Positions 10,181 through 22,057 of a stretch of 64,000 nt of DNA are shown one piece after another. The notes beneath the pieces were generated by a model that worked only from the letters and a program-made list of their open reading frames with translations, was not told the DNA's origin and searched no databases. The stretch comes from Phlegmacium glaucopus (taxonomy: Eukaryota; Basidiomycota; Agaricomycetes; Agaricales; Cortinariaceae): assembly GCA_015039465.1 (NCBI GenBank), contig MU130354.1, positions 105,848 to 169,847 of the forward strand, read 5' to 3'. Made by a program: the position numbers and the translations under genes. Within the stretch, counting starts at the first letter, position 1. Each line of letters begins with the position of its first letter.

Positions 10181-11081
10181 TGCGCTTCATATTCCAGGAA
10201 TCCAACACAGATGTGTTTTGATGTGAGTGAGGTACACAATGCTGCAAGCTTGAGTACCCTTGTGGATAGGGAATGTCACAGGCAACCCGCACCCATACCC
10301 ATCAAAACCCGTACCCACATCCACGGGTGCAGGTTTTGACAGGCACAGGTGCAGGTTTTGCAAAAACCTGAGGGTATATAACCCGTGGACAGGTACATGT
10401 CCAAAACCAACAGGGAATACATTATAACTATTAATTTATTATTTACTTTGTATTTACTGGTAGTAAATCAACTACGGGTGACTTAAGGTGATTGCAATGC
10501 TGTGACATTTCATATCTTATCACACTGACTGGCAAATCCCGGGACACCCATCAAACCCGTGTCACAGGTATGGGTTAGGCAGGGGTTACAAAGTTGCAAC
10601 CCATGCCCGTGCCCGCAGGCACCCGTGGTACCAACCCGTGACATTCCCTACTTGTGGACAGGGGCAGTGACCTCTTGACTGCAGCAAATATGATTAGTTT
10701 AGGTGCAGAGTTGATGGTGATGGTGAATTGGGATATGGTGGGAGAGGGTGATTCTGGGGAGTGAGTCTAGACTGAGACTGAGACTGAGGATGAAATCCAG
10801 ACAATCACTACAAAGGAAAGGAGTGTACTGATTCATTATTTATTTCAAGTGAGTTTCCTTTCCACACCTATCAACCTTCATTCTTTTTTGCAGAAAGCAG
10901 CAACTTTTGAGCAACTGTCTCCATTTCACCAGAAACACTTTGAGGAGCTTAAAGAGTATGCAGATAGTTCTGCACAATGCAATTGCACACTTTTTACTGT
11001 CACAGAATGCAGGATTCAAACCATGCAAAGCATCCTTCAGCATCTAACTGGATGTGATATGGTATACCTGAGCCTAAGCCC
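10181..11081 (+). pseudogene. Remnant of an unknown coding sequence, split by hAT-like insertions
   Basis: A plus-strand frame (EVHNAASLSTLVDR) runs to the target site of the element at 10267-10650. It continues in frame on the other side (GSDLLTAANMISLGAELMV) when the element and one duplication copy are removed. Further on, 10849-11080 encodes AATFEQLSPFHQKHFEELKE before the next hAT-like insertion. A stop at 10760 and the insertions mean it is not functional. I do not recognise the family; an old TE protein or a host gene are both possible. Confidence 0.4.
10267..10650. mobile_element. Non-autonomous hAT-like element, 384 bp, with 8-bp target duplication
   Basis: The left end is TAGGGAATGTCACAGG and the right end CCGTGACATTCCCTA. 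The duplication CTTGTGGA is perfect (10259-10266 and 10651-10658). The interior is rich in CCCGTACCC/GGGTGCAGG subterminal motifs in both orientations and has no coding capacity. Confidence 0.92.
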
Positions 11082-12786
11082 TAGTGTTTAAAAGTCCAGT
11101 CCGGTCCAGTCTTTTGACCCTCAGGGCCTTTAACCAAGACCGTAACCGGTCCACCTCGGTCCTAGGACCTCAAAAGACCAGACCGGACCGCTTCAGACTG
11201 GTTTACATCGGTTTTTTTTGGTCCTAGGACTGGTCCTGGTCCTAACTAGTCTTAATCAGTCTGTAACCGGTCTTATACTCACAAATATATATTTATGTAT
11301 CAAAAAGGGTTGTTCAGTTTAATAATAGCTTCCGAACGAGCCCAAGAACGTTAAATTCCGTTAAGATTTAGATTTTCTACAGCAATATCAGTAAAATGCC
11401 TTATTTTAGCGAATATTTTAGACTATTTTACAGATCTATTTATTTCTCAGCCAATTCTTATTGGACTTTTATGATCTCAGGCTCGTTGGAAAGGGGTAAG
11501 TTATGGCTACATCAGCAAAATCGGGGATTTCCCATAGTTTGTCATAGTTATGTCACACCAAATTATAGTGGCCTATAGTCATGTCACATAACATTATAGT
11601 ATCTTATAGTATCTACAGTCACATCACCATAACTATAGTGAGTTATAGTTTCCATAGTATTCACGTTGCGCACACCAGTGCTGTCTAGCACAGTCTAGCT
11701 TTGTCACTCCATCACATTAGAAATACATCACATTTTTTGAGATTTTCATTAAGTTAAATAAGCCAACCCTAAACAGAGTCCATGCACAAAAAACTAAAAT
11801 TACTAAATATATAAGTTCAACACTTGTTCCCACCGAGTTCGTCACTTCCATACCGCCACCACTACCACTGACAGCAATACCACAACAACGATAACAACAA
11901 ATGGTGAGCACCTCGACAAACAACAATGATAATAAATGACAAAACATTGATGATGCTTATAGTGGCGACAACAACGACATGCGACAACGACATGCGACTA
12001 CGACTACGACAACTACAACTACAACTATGACAACTATGACAACATGCGACAACGACTACGATGACTATGACTATGATTACAACAACTACAACAACTACAA
12101 CAACATGCGACAACGACTACAACAACATGTGATGACAACATGTGACGACGACATGGTGCGGTGACAATTACAGTGTGTGATGACGACGACAGTGTGTTAT
12201 ACCACACGTGTAAGCCCTTAAATTTCCCCTCTATCATAATTAATTGTTCTAATTCCATCTTAGGTGTAAATTGCAATGACGACAATGATCCTTTACAGTA
12301 GTATAAGTAGTATATTATGATGTTTAGATTACTATTACTTAGTTGAATATAATTTTTTAAACAATTTCCTTACTCTCGTTGTGATTGCTATTAGAATATT
12401 ATGAGTATAGGGCTCTCTAACTACAGTATTATCCTAGCCCTATATAGCACCTTATAGCCCTATATAGTACCTTATAGCACTCTATAGTGCTGTCTAGTGT
12501 TGGGCCATTTCCGGATAGCGTTACCGTGACACCGGACAGCACTATAAACAAAAGAACCTTTTCTATGGTTCTATGGTGCTGTCCGGTGCTGTCTGGTGCC
12601 GGTAAGCTGGCCCCAAGTTTGCTGATGTACCCCTCTGCTGGTTTAGATCGGTATAAACCGCAAAGGACCGGTTAATTGAGACCGGTCTTTTTCCGGTCTT
12701 TGATTCTCAAAAATCAAAAGACCGGACCACTGGTCCGGTCTGGTCACGGTCTTTTTCCGGTCCTGTAACCGGACCTTCAAACACTA
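11082..12786. mobile_element. Non-autonomous hAT-like element, 1705 bp, with 8-bp target duplication
   Basis: The left end is TAGTGTTTAAAAGTCC and the reverse complement of the right end is TAGTGTTTGAAGGTCC. The duplication CTAAGCCC is perfect (11074-11081 and 12787-12794). Both ends have dense ACCGGTC-type subterminal repeats. The interior has a GACAAC/TACAAC trinucleotide-like tract (about 11880-12200) and TATAGT-rich repeats. No transposase is seen. Confidence 0.9.
11970..12200. repeat. Simple repeat tract (ACA/ACG/ACT triplets)
   Basis: Triplet-like low-complexity DNA inside the hAT-like element. All frames here on both strands are compositional artefacts (poly-T/D/Y or poly-V/C/S). Confidence 0.8.
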
Positions 12787-12860
12787 CTAAGCCCCTGCCC
12801 ACACCCCCACATTGTCTCACAATTGTGATGGAATTCCTAACTGACACTGCAGAAAAGGCC

Positions 12861-13188
12861 CTTTGGAACTGGAACATGACAAGATTCACAGCTAGAACTA
12901 AAAAAGAATGTATATTGTCTCAACTTCAATTCAAAGTTGAGGTTGGTATAAAACAAATACCTAGAAAAGAATGTATATCTATATTAGTGAATATTTTTCA
13001 TATGGTAATTAATATCCTACTCACTGTCTCAACTTCAATTTGAAGTTGAGACTCCTAAATAAAAACATGAAGCAAATAACTGAGCATGATTATGTAATCT
13101 CACTCAGGGACTTGATAGATCAAAAGATAAAGATAAAGAAAAACTTAATGAATGAACAAGATCTACTCACCACTGGCATATCTCAACA
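12861..13188. repeat. Degenerate copia LTR related to the one at 384-690
   Basis: It shares the order CAGCTAGA, GTCTCAACTT...AAGTTGAGAC palindrome, TAAAAAC, AATGAA and the terminal CTCAACA (ending 13188) with the LTR at 384-690. The left boundary is uncertain and no target duplication is visible. Confidence 0.55.
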
Positions 13189-13210
13189 AAGAGAACTTGA
13201 ATGGCCTCAG

Positions 13211-13478
13211 TGTTGAAATTGGGTGTCAGTTTACAGAACTAGACTTGCTAGAACACTTAAGAAAATCCTAGATGTCTAAGTGAGGGCAGGGATATGTGAT
13301 AGTATTGGTGTAAACCAATGAGGAGTCCCCTCCTCAATGGTTAGCTACTTATACTAAATACAAAAAATGGCTGTACTGTGATAGTAATCTACAAGTGAAT
13401 ACTGCTATTGGTCAATATCCTCTGATACCATAATGATGCAATATGATGCAATCAGCACACAACTAAATAATTCCAACA
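13211..13478. repeat. Solo LTR (268 bp) with 5-bp target duplication
   Basis: It starts TGTTGAAATT and ends ATTCCAACA. CTCAG is duplicated exactly at 13206-13210 and 13479-13483. It is the same length as, and homologous to, the solo LTR at 3163-3430. Confidence 0.9.
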
Positions 13479-13800
13479 CTCAGGCTCATCCACCAATGAC
13501 CATCATCCCCATCATGCACAAACCTAATCATCTTTAATATTTAGAATATACTAGTTCAAGACTCCTTTCTTCCCTTTGTAAAAATATATTCCAGTTTCCA
13601 AAAAATATATAATTATAAATGACAGTTGTGAAATTGTTGCTCAGTTTTGAAGGGATGATTTACTTAACCCTCTGGCATCAGATGCTAGTTGGCAGATGCC
13701 AAACAAATCCTGACCAATATCAAAGTACAAATGTGAAATCCTGCTGTGGACTTCCTGCCAACACTAGACTCTCAAGTTTATATTATATAATCTGATGGCT

Positions 13801-14059
13801 ACACTTCTGGCACAGGACTATTTACAGCTAATGAAATTGTTTGAGAAATTTTTTGGTCCTTGTTTAAATTTTGCAAAATTTTACCATGGCTGTAAATTTA
13901 AAATTCATTGAGAAATATAAACACTTTCTATATAAGTAAATATTTTTTTACTTATATAGAAAGTGTTTATATTTCTCATTTTACAAAATTCAAACAAGGA
14001 CCAAAATATTTCCCAAACATTTTCATTACTAGCTGTAAATAGTCCCGTGCCAGCAGTGT
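13801..14059. repeat. Foldback MITE, 259-bp palindrome
   Basis: The ends are ACACTTCTGGCAC and GTGCCAGCAGTGT. The arms pair along their length (CTATTTACAGCTA with TAGCTGTAAATAG, ACTTTCTATATAAGT with ACTTATATAGAAAGT at the centre). The left arm has an extra 30-40 bp near 13880-13905. No coding capacity. Confidence 0.8.
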
Positions 14060-14533
14060 TTGAACGTCCCTAATATTATAAGCCTTTTCTGGTAGCTATC
14101 TCATGTTCCGCTTCACCTTCGAAGGTGTCCAGTTCCCGGACCGGAGCAAGGGCTTGCTCTGAACCTACAATTAAAAAATTGCTAGGGAACGTAATGGAGC
14201 ACTGGTCTGCGCGTGTGAAAGGTCTGTCCTTGCATCGATATATACTATAGAGCATCGCCTCGGTCTATTTCCCCACCTGCACACTAAGGCCGCCGGGTCT
14301 CGTCTGCGAGCCAGGTAACTCTTCTGACGCTGACACTGTCGCTCTCTGCACCGATATGCTACTGACATGTCCCCTTGCAGGTATTTCAAATCTTTACAAT
14401 GCTCTTGTGCCGCAGTGTGCGTATGTTACATTTTGTTTCTCGCTACGCGATTGACGCCTCCTACCACCAGCGCTCAAGGGCTTGCTCCGAACCTAGGTAG
14501 TTTCTATCTCAGACTCTATCGCCGAGCTCCGTT

Positions 14534-16895
14534 ATGTCTAGTGAAGACGAGGAAATCGCCAGGTCGATACATTTATCTACTACCTCTTACACTTTGAGTT
14601 AACTCGTTCACAGGACAACTGCTTTAAGCCTACAAGACACCAAACAACAACCGGAGTTAATTAACATTGACGAAGGCTCTGGGGAGCAACGTTTCCAGGA
14701 AGAACTACAAAGAGCATTGAAAGCGTCTCAAGATGAATATGATTCTCAATCGAAGTCGGGAAACAGTAGTTCCCAGACTGTGCATCAGTCTAATCCACCC
14801 CAGGCAGTTTCCAGCTTTCTTTCGGAGAGAGCTCAGCTCGAAAAAGAAGGACCTGAACGCGAAAAAGGACTTCAACCTCCTTCATCCCGTGGCTCCACGA
14901 CTGAAGATGCAGATGAGAATGAAGACGATGAGCCACCTGTCAAGAGGCAGGTTTCCTCTTGCAGTTCATCCTTCAAGCGCTCTAACATACCGAGTGTCAG
15001 CGGTTCTACACAATCAAACGCAATTCCTACTATTGAAGAAATGTTTTGGAATGGAGAACTTCGCCAAACCGCCACTCGACATGGTGAGTCGCGAAAAGAT
15101 GGCTTGCCAACTTTCGATTGACAGACGTGCTGGGTGAAGTAAGGTTTCAACTAAGTATCACACCCCTCTTTGATTTAAATTCGATTCTGTACAGAAATCC
15201 GAACTGGCATTTGGCATTATGTCCTCTTTTGTGTTGAATCTTAAGTGGATTTACGGATTTTTCGACCGCTCCGTTCCTGTAATCATGGTGGCCCATAGCG
15301 AAGGTCCCGCTGCTATCAAGAAGCTTACTCCTCATTGGATTATAACCACTCCATCTTTACAAGCGGGCTATGGCTGCCACCATATGAAGGTTTGGTTAAC
15401 CACCTCTCAGAATATTGAGCCAACTGAAACTTCATGTAGTTTATGCTGGTACTACCCTTTGTTTTTCCTAACATTTAGTTCAGTGTAACTCTCAGACACC
15501 TCTACTTTATTTAGCTCTTTTATAAGACGGGTCGACTGCGGGTCGTCATATCCTCCGCCAATCTCATAGCCTCTGAATGGCGTGACTTGGAAAATGTAAG
15601 ATTCTATTGTAACTCGGCATTCGATAAATTAAATATTTATATTCTGCGATCACCTAGTCCGTTTGGTTACAAGACATTCCTTGACGCCCAAAATCCATCC
15701 CTCATGACCCAAAAGATGATGATTTTCCCGCGGTGTGATGATGCTGATTTTCGTCCTAGCATCCCAACCTCCCGCTGAAATCTATCGACGAATTAGGTCA
15801 AAAATGGGATTGGTCAAATGTTAAAGTCCAGTTGGTAGCATCCATTGCCGGGAAGCATGAGGGTTGGCCGCGCGTAATCCAGTCAGTTTTTTTTTCCCGA
15901 AGGTTCTTCACTGATCCGACGTAGAGCTGGACATCCGCACCTAATGATGGCGGTTCGAAAACTGGGTATGCGCACTGGTACAACCAAGAACGCGAAGGAC
16001 CTATTACTAGAATACCAGGTTAGTAATCTACAGAAATTATATTATTTTCATGAATTTTGACGTTATTGATCCATGTTCAACAGGGATCTAGCACTGGTGG
16101 ATATACGACGCAATGGTTAAATGAATTCCACTGGTCAGCCAGGGGTGAAAGCGCGGAAGCATGGCTTGATGATTCCAAGATATCGCGCGAAAGACTTCCC
16201 TATCCTCCTGTCAAGATTGTGTTTCCAACAAATGCAACGGTTAAGGCCAGTGCTGAGGGCGAACAGGTCAGCATTCAATATACCAAATTTTGATCATTTT
16301 TTAATGAAACATAAGGGCGTGGGCGGTGCCAGTATCAATTGCCGCCGACGGCAATGGAATGCGAGAAACTTTCCTAGAGGTCATTTTTTTGATTCTAAGA
16401 GTAAAGGTGGACCTGTCTTGATGCATTCCAAGGTGGCGTGTCTAATTTTATGACTTATTCCCTCTAGTACTTAGCACCTAACCCAACAGATGATTATCGC
16501 CATGTTACAAAACAATTATGATCAATTTTCAGGAAAAACTAATCAACATTTTTCTCATACGAAGGATGATACCGGTGACAATATTGAGGCCGTGGGTTGG
16601 GCGTACGTTGGGTCTCATAATTTTACACCATCTGCATGGGGTATTTTATCTGGATCATCACTTAATCCGGTTTTAAACGTATGATTGCCTGACCTTGCGC
16701 GGACCGAAGTTCTTGAATACTGATGATTTGCTCATTAGATCGCCAATTACGAAGTTGGAATAGTATTTTTATCAAAAGATGCAACCGAGGCCAGCCGAAT
16801 TGCATGCTTCCAACGACCGCCGAAAAAGTATACTTCAAAGGACGAGCCATGGGTAACTTATTTTGACAGTGTATATTCTCAAGGCTTGATTACTA
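14534..16895 (+). pseudogene. TDP1: Tyrosyl-DNA phosphodiesterase 1, damaged
   Basis: Tdp1 hydrolyses 3'-phosphotyrosyl bonds left by stalled topoisomerase I in the nucleus. The N terminus (MSSEDEEIAR, joined across an intron from 14563 to TTALSLQDT) has a ubiquitin-interacting-motif-like helix, QEELQRALKASQDEY. The catalytic domain follows: FWNGELRQTATRH, WIYGFFDRSVPVIMVAH, the first HKD block GCHHMK (near 15390), the second with MHSK (near 16425), and VGSHNFTPSAWG. Damage: a frame slip at about 15115 (expected LTDVLGE out of frame), an in-frame TGA at 15693, several stops around 15735-15770, and an element inserted at the 3' end. At least 8 introns are kept. It could be a true pseudogene or a gene hit by sequence errors; several independent lesions favour decay. 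Confidence 0.8.
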
Positions 16896-17374
16896 AGGGT
16901 CTGTTCGGCAACGATAATCCAGCTCACATTCTCATTTTGATGGCACTGGATTATTCTCACAGCCCCAAAATGGGAAGGTGGACGATTTCCGTTTTAGATT
17001 GTGACAAGTCCTGGAGGTTTCGCACACCTCACCAACACCCGATGGGGGCTGCTCATCGTCGTTGCTCCTCACCTCCAGCATGACTGAGCTTTTATTCACA
17101 CGTAATAGGCAAAATTTAGATAGAAGAAATTGTTTCATTTTATATATCAGACTAGAATAACAAAGCGCGCCAAGTTTTCCAACACAAGGACAGTGTTGGG
17201 ACATGCTCGATGTTGCCAACAATGAGCTCGACAAGCTCGAGGGCAACCCGGATAGAGACAGGAAGTTGATGTGACGTGGCGTTATTATCCTGGATCACGC
17301 TTAGGGCTGTGAGAATAATCCAGCTGCCATCAAAATGAGAATGCGAGCTGGATTATCGTTGCCGAACAGACCCT
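16896..17374. mobile_element. MITE with about 65-bp terminal inverted repeats, 479 bp
   Basis: The left end AGGGTCTGTTCGGCAACGAT and following sequence to 16965 are repeated inverted at 17306-17374. TA flanks both sides (16894-16895 and 17375-17376), compatible with a TA target duplication, but other superfamilies are possible. It lies at the end of the TDP1 reading frame, which runs into it. Confidence 0.75.
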
Positions 17375-18082
17375 TATTGTTCGGCCCAACCAATTACGAC
17401 TCCTCAACACACACTTCGTCATGGGTGAAATGGACATTCGTTCAGTACAGATTTAAATTCCCTCCCTTCATCTAGACTGGTAAACGCTCCCTCTATGAGC
17501 TTTTGTCCGTTTCACCGACTCCTGCATCAGTCATGTCCTTCGTCGCTATTCAGTATTCCCAGCAGAAACAGTTAGCCTCTCCTGCCAAAGACAAGCGATC
17601 ATTGTGAGAAATTCAAGAAGAGAAACAAGCCTTGCTCTCTAGATTTTCTAGTTCGAGTTTGCCTTAGAACTGGGCAAGAGCCAAAGCTTCTTCCTATACA
17701 TGTTCTTCTTCAACTGTCCATCATTCGACTGTCCATCATTTGAAAAAGTTAGCTTCCGCCTCCAGGGCCAAAGGAAGTCGAACGTGACGGAATCGGTTCT
17801 TGGGAGGCCGCAGCATGGGAATACATAATTTCTGTAGAACTTATTTGTATCGTAAACTATGGTAATTGCAAGTTTGGCCGAGTTCAGTGTGTCGACGCGC
17901 GTCCTGGGTGAAGACGTCAGACAAACCGACGGGAAACGCCGAGTGTCTTCGAGTTCTCCGACATCGTCACGTACGTTCCCCACGACTCTTACCCCTATAA
18001 TTATCGCGCAGCGAACTTCATATCCTATCTTTCTATCCTATCTTTCTCTGTCTTTGGACTATTTACTTGGCTACATAACTTC
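17375..18082. other. Upstream region of HSP78; no gene recognised
   Basis: CpG-containing, genic-looking DNA without a recognisable exon. A minus-strand frame at 17648-17983 has no family features and is treated as chance. Confidence 0.4.
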
Positions 18083-21000
18083 ATGTCTCGCTTCCACAAT
18101 CCTTTGTCAAAATTTGTCCGACCACCGACCGACATTCGGCGCACATCGTCACTCGTACATTCTCAGCTCCTATCGAGAAATATCAGCCTTCGGTACACCC
18201 GTACTTGCGTACGACCAGGGCCTCTACTAGTCGTTCCTACGGCCTGTGTCCCCCTCCGAAGTGGATTTGGGAATGTCAGACATTATGCTAATGGCCCAGG
18301 AGGTAGGATGCCTGGCAGCGGCGGGTTTCCAGGCTTTAGTCTTGGTCAACAACAGCAGAAAGGTGACGCGTTGAAACAATACGTGCGTCGTTTCTTACAT
18401 CCTTTTTTTGTTGACAATAAATACTTTGCTGCAGAGCGTGGATTTGACGGCATTAGCAAGGGAAGGAAAACTGGATCCAACTATTGGAAGAGATGAAGGT
18501 ATGTGTTGGTAATGTCGAAGTAATTATCAATTTTAATGAGATTCTATCAACTTTCAGAGATTCGAAGAACTATTCAGAGTGAGTCTTAAATCACCTTTTT
18601 ACACCTTTGTCCGCGTCTCCTTCCGAGATGTTGAGCTGTGGGTTCTCGCGTTACATATTCCCATGACCTTTTCTCAAAGTCATACCGAGCACGTCACGGA
18701 AATTCAAAAAAATATTACCCATGATTCGTCCCATCTTGCCATTTCGTGAGACGGAGACCTGTCTAGGCCCTTCAACGAGTTGGCTATTGCTTTTCCATTG
18801 AAATACACTCTCGCGATTCGTCATGGCTTATTCTCTATGCAGTTTTATCCCGTCGAACAAAGTCGAATCCTGTTGTATGTTTCCAGCCACTTTCGTTTCC
18901 AAACGTAGGCTCAGATTCATCCAACCACAGCTCATTGGTCCTCCTGGCGTTGGCAAAACAGCCATCTTAGAGGGACTTGCTAGCCGTATAGTTTCTAAGG
19001 AGGTTCCGGAGGTGCGTTTGCAACCTGATTGTCAACGCATTTTATAAACTAATCGTTTCAGTCAGTCCTTACATGACAAACGTGTTCTCTCCATCGATCT
19101 TTCCGCCATCGTAGCTGGCTCAGGTATCAGAGGTCAATTCGAGGAGAAATTCAAGGCACTGTTGCGAGACATTGAGGACCAGGTAGTTCAACTATGATTA
19201 AATGTTGAAGGAATAGCTACTGATCTGTTTTATAGGGTGGAAAAGTCATTTGTTTCATTGACGAAGTTCGTACGTGAAAATCTCTCCCCTATCCAAATAA
19301 TAGAGACTCATAATTTCACTTTAGACATGCTTTTCAACCTCGGAAAGGCAGAAGGGAGTGTGGATGCTGGCCAGATGATCAAACCGGCCCTGGCTAGAGG
19401 ACTTCAACTTGTGGGTGCGACTACTCGTAAGTTGTTTCGTTGCGAACCCCGTCCATGGGATATCTATTAACCTTTCTCCTTTTCATAGCCGATGAATATC
19501 GCAAAACGATTGGCAAAGATGCTGCTCTTGAGAGACGGTTTCAACCCATCACCATCGATGAACCTACAGTGTCATCTACCATTTCTATCCTTCGCGGTCT
19601 CAAACCAAGATATGAGGTGCATCACGGTGTGGAGATTGCCGATGGAGCCTTGGTTACTGGTTTGCCTTCTTACGTCCCTTGGCTTCGACACCTCTAACAT
19701 ATAACCATTCAGCTGCGGTCTACTCTGCTCGCTACATCTCGGATCGATTCTTGCCGGACAAAGCCATCGATCTCGTTGATGAAGCAGCTTCAGCCCTCCG
19801 GCTTGCCCAAGAGTCCAAACCAGATGCATTAGAAGCACTTGAACGAGAGATAGTAACGCTCCAAATCGAGTTGGAGAGCCTGAAGAAGGAGACAGATGTA
19901 TTCAGCGTTGAGAGAAGAACTAAAGTAGAAAGCGATTTAGCTCTTAAGAGGGAAGAAGCTTCCGCCTTAACAAGGGAATGGCAGACTGGTGAGGATTTCG
20001 ATCATTTCATACCCTTAGCTATCGGACTCACTTATGAAACAAATAAAAAGAACGCGAGAGGTTGAACAAGATCAAAGACATCAAGAAACAACTAGCAGAT
20101 GCCAAGCACCAACTGGAGGTAGCTCAACGAGAAGGCCAATACGAACTTGCGTCACGTCTTAGATTCGCCACTATCCCCGAGTTGGAGGGTCAACTACCCT
20201 CTGATAGCGAATCAGAGGCAATGGAAGAGTCTCCTATGGTAATGCTGCACGATCGTGTGACTTCCAATGATATTTCGCGAGTAGTAGCGAGGGCTACTGG
20301 GATTCCAGTGCAGAACCTTTTGAAAGGCGAAAGAGATAAACTTGTTCATGTATGTTTCACTTTTTCTCTCCTTTATACCTGGCTGACAATTGCCACCCTT
20401 GTCTTTTCCAGATGGAGGATTCTCTTCGTCAACGTGTAGTTGGTCAAGACCATGTTTTAGCTTCTATTAGTGATGCTGTACGCATATCGCGTGCAGGCTT
20501 GCAGGCTCCAAATCGTCCGGTTGCTTCTTTCTTGTTTTTAGGACCTACGGGTGTTGGCAAGGTGCCTTCATTCCATCATTCGAACATGGTCGAGGGATAC
20601 TGATACTTAATATCTTTTCTAGACGGAATTGTCGAAAGCTCTTGCAGCTTTCTTGTTTGACGATGAACAGAGAGGACTGTATGATCATGTTCACTTTACT
20701 TTAACGTTCAACTGACTATTCATGCATTGTAGTATCACTATTAACATGTCTGAAGTAAGTCGTCTTCAACTCACTGCTATTGGTGACTTGTGTTTACCAT
20801 GACGTATAGTATCATGATCGGCATACTATATCTCGTTTAATTGGCGCCGCTCCTGGGTACGTTGGTTTCGAAGAAGGCGGTAAGTGAATGCCTTTAATTC
20901 GAATCCTCGTCGAGTCTGACGAATTCATCTAGGTCAATTGACCGAGGCTGTTCGTCGGAAGCCATACGGTATGAATTGACATCTTATCCAGTGCAGTGTC

Positions 21001-21871
21001 AACCCCTTCTCACTCGTTCCATTTAGCCGTTATCCTCCTTGACGAGTTAGAGAAAGCCCACAAGGCACATTTCCTTCCACTCGTCTCTCTTCTCAGCGCT
21101 AAACGTAACTCTACAGGATGTCGCTTTGATCTTGCTTCAAATTCTCGACGAAGGTACTATCACGGACAGTCAGGGCCGCAAAGTAGATTTCAAGGTACGC
21201 AAAACTGATCTGAAGACCTAAGCCATTTATTTATCTTACGACAACCCAATCAGAACACCATCATTTGTTTAACCAGCAATCTCGGCAGTGATATCCTTGT
21301 ACACCCTTCTGCATGTGACCCCGAGACAGGCATCATCAGCCCAGAGGCCAAATCTGAAGTCCTCGAACGTACATCAGAGTACTTCCCGCCTGAGCTACTC
21401 AATCGTCTGGATTCCATGCTGGTGTTTAACAAACTATCAAAGAGTTCCATACTCAAAGTTGTTTCGCTTCGTCTCGACGACATTTCGAATAGGTTGAAGA
21501 ATAGAAGAATCACGCTTGACATCGATGACGCTGCGAGGGAGTGGCTGGCTAAGCATGGATATTCGGATGTTTATGGAGCTAGGGCTATTGCCAGAGTGGT
21601 TAGGACGGATGTTCTGTTCCCGTTAGCTCAGAAACTTTTGAAAGGGACTATTAGGTCTGTTTTTTTTTTCTTTTTTTTGATTCCACATGTATATACTCCG
21701 TGTGCTCACTCACATATTAGGGATGGGGATGTCGTCAGGATCCGCGTCAGCGGAGATTTATTAGACATCCAAGAGAACCACCTGCCAGATCCTACTATCG
21801 TTCGTCCGGATTCTGAAGTCAATCCAGAAGAAAACCATCCTATTGAAGAAGAGGAGGCGAACCCGTACTAA
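18083..21871 (+). CDS. HSP78: Hsp78, mitochondrial ClpB-type AAA+ disaggregase
   Basis: This ATP-driven matrix chaperone resolubilises aggregated proteins with mitochondrial Hsp70. I read 20 exons whose sum is 2499 nt (832 residues, in frame throughout). The N terminus is Arg/Ser-rich, consistent with a matrix presequence, and there is no ClpB N-domain, as in yeast Hsp78. AAA-1: [15 protein letters not shown], Walker A GPPGVGKT, then CFIDEVHMLF. A middle coiled coil follows (about residues 370-480). AAA-2: Walker [42 protein letters not shown] and the [10 protein letters not shown] sensor-2 region, with an acidic tail. The intron at 21065-21116 has a GC donor. The 3' end faces the oxidoreductase gene, 186 bp apart. 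Confidence 0.93.
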
Positions 21872-22057
21872 TAATCAACCTGGACTCACTTGCTTTTTTT
21901 TTGCTATTGTACTCCGCTAATTTATCATCTAATGCCCTTAATATTACACGTTATACATCCATTGTAGCACTAGGTAAACTGCCCCCCCTCTCCCAACATG
22001 TATTTTAATCACGTCTTATTTTTCCTTTCTCCGTTTTAATGTCGAACATACTACCCC

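Noticed and set aside
11862..12285. Long Val/Cys/Ser-rich and Thr/Asp/Tyr-rich frames on both strands
   Set aside because: They come from a triplet-like repeat inside a hAT-like element.
17648..17983. 111-codon minus-strand frame upstream of HSP78
   Set aside because: No domain or hydrophobic pattern, and it lies across the HSP78 promoter; most likely chance.
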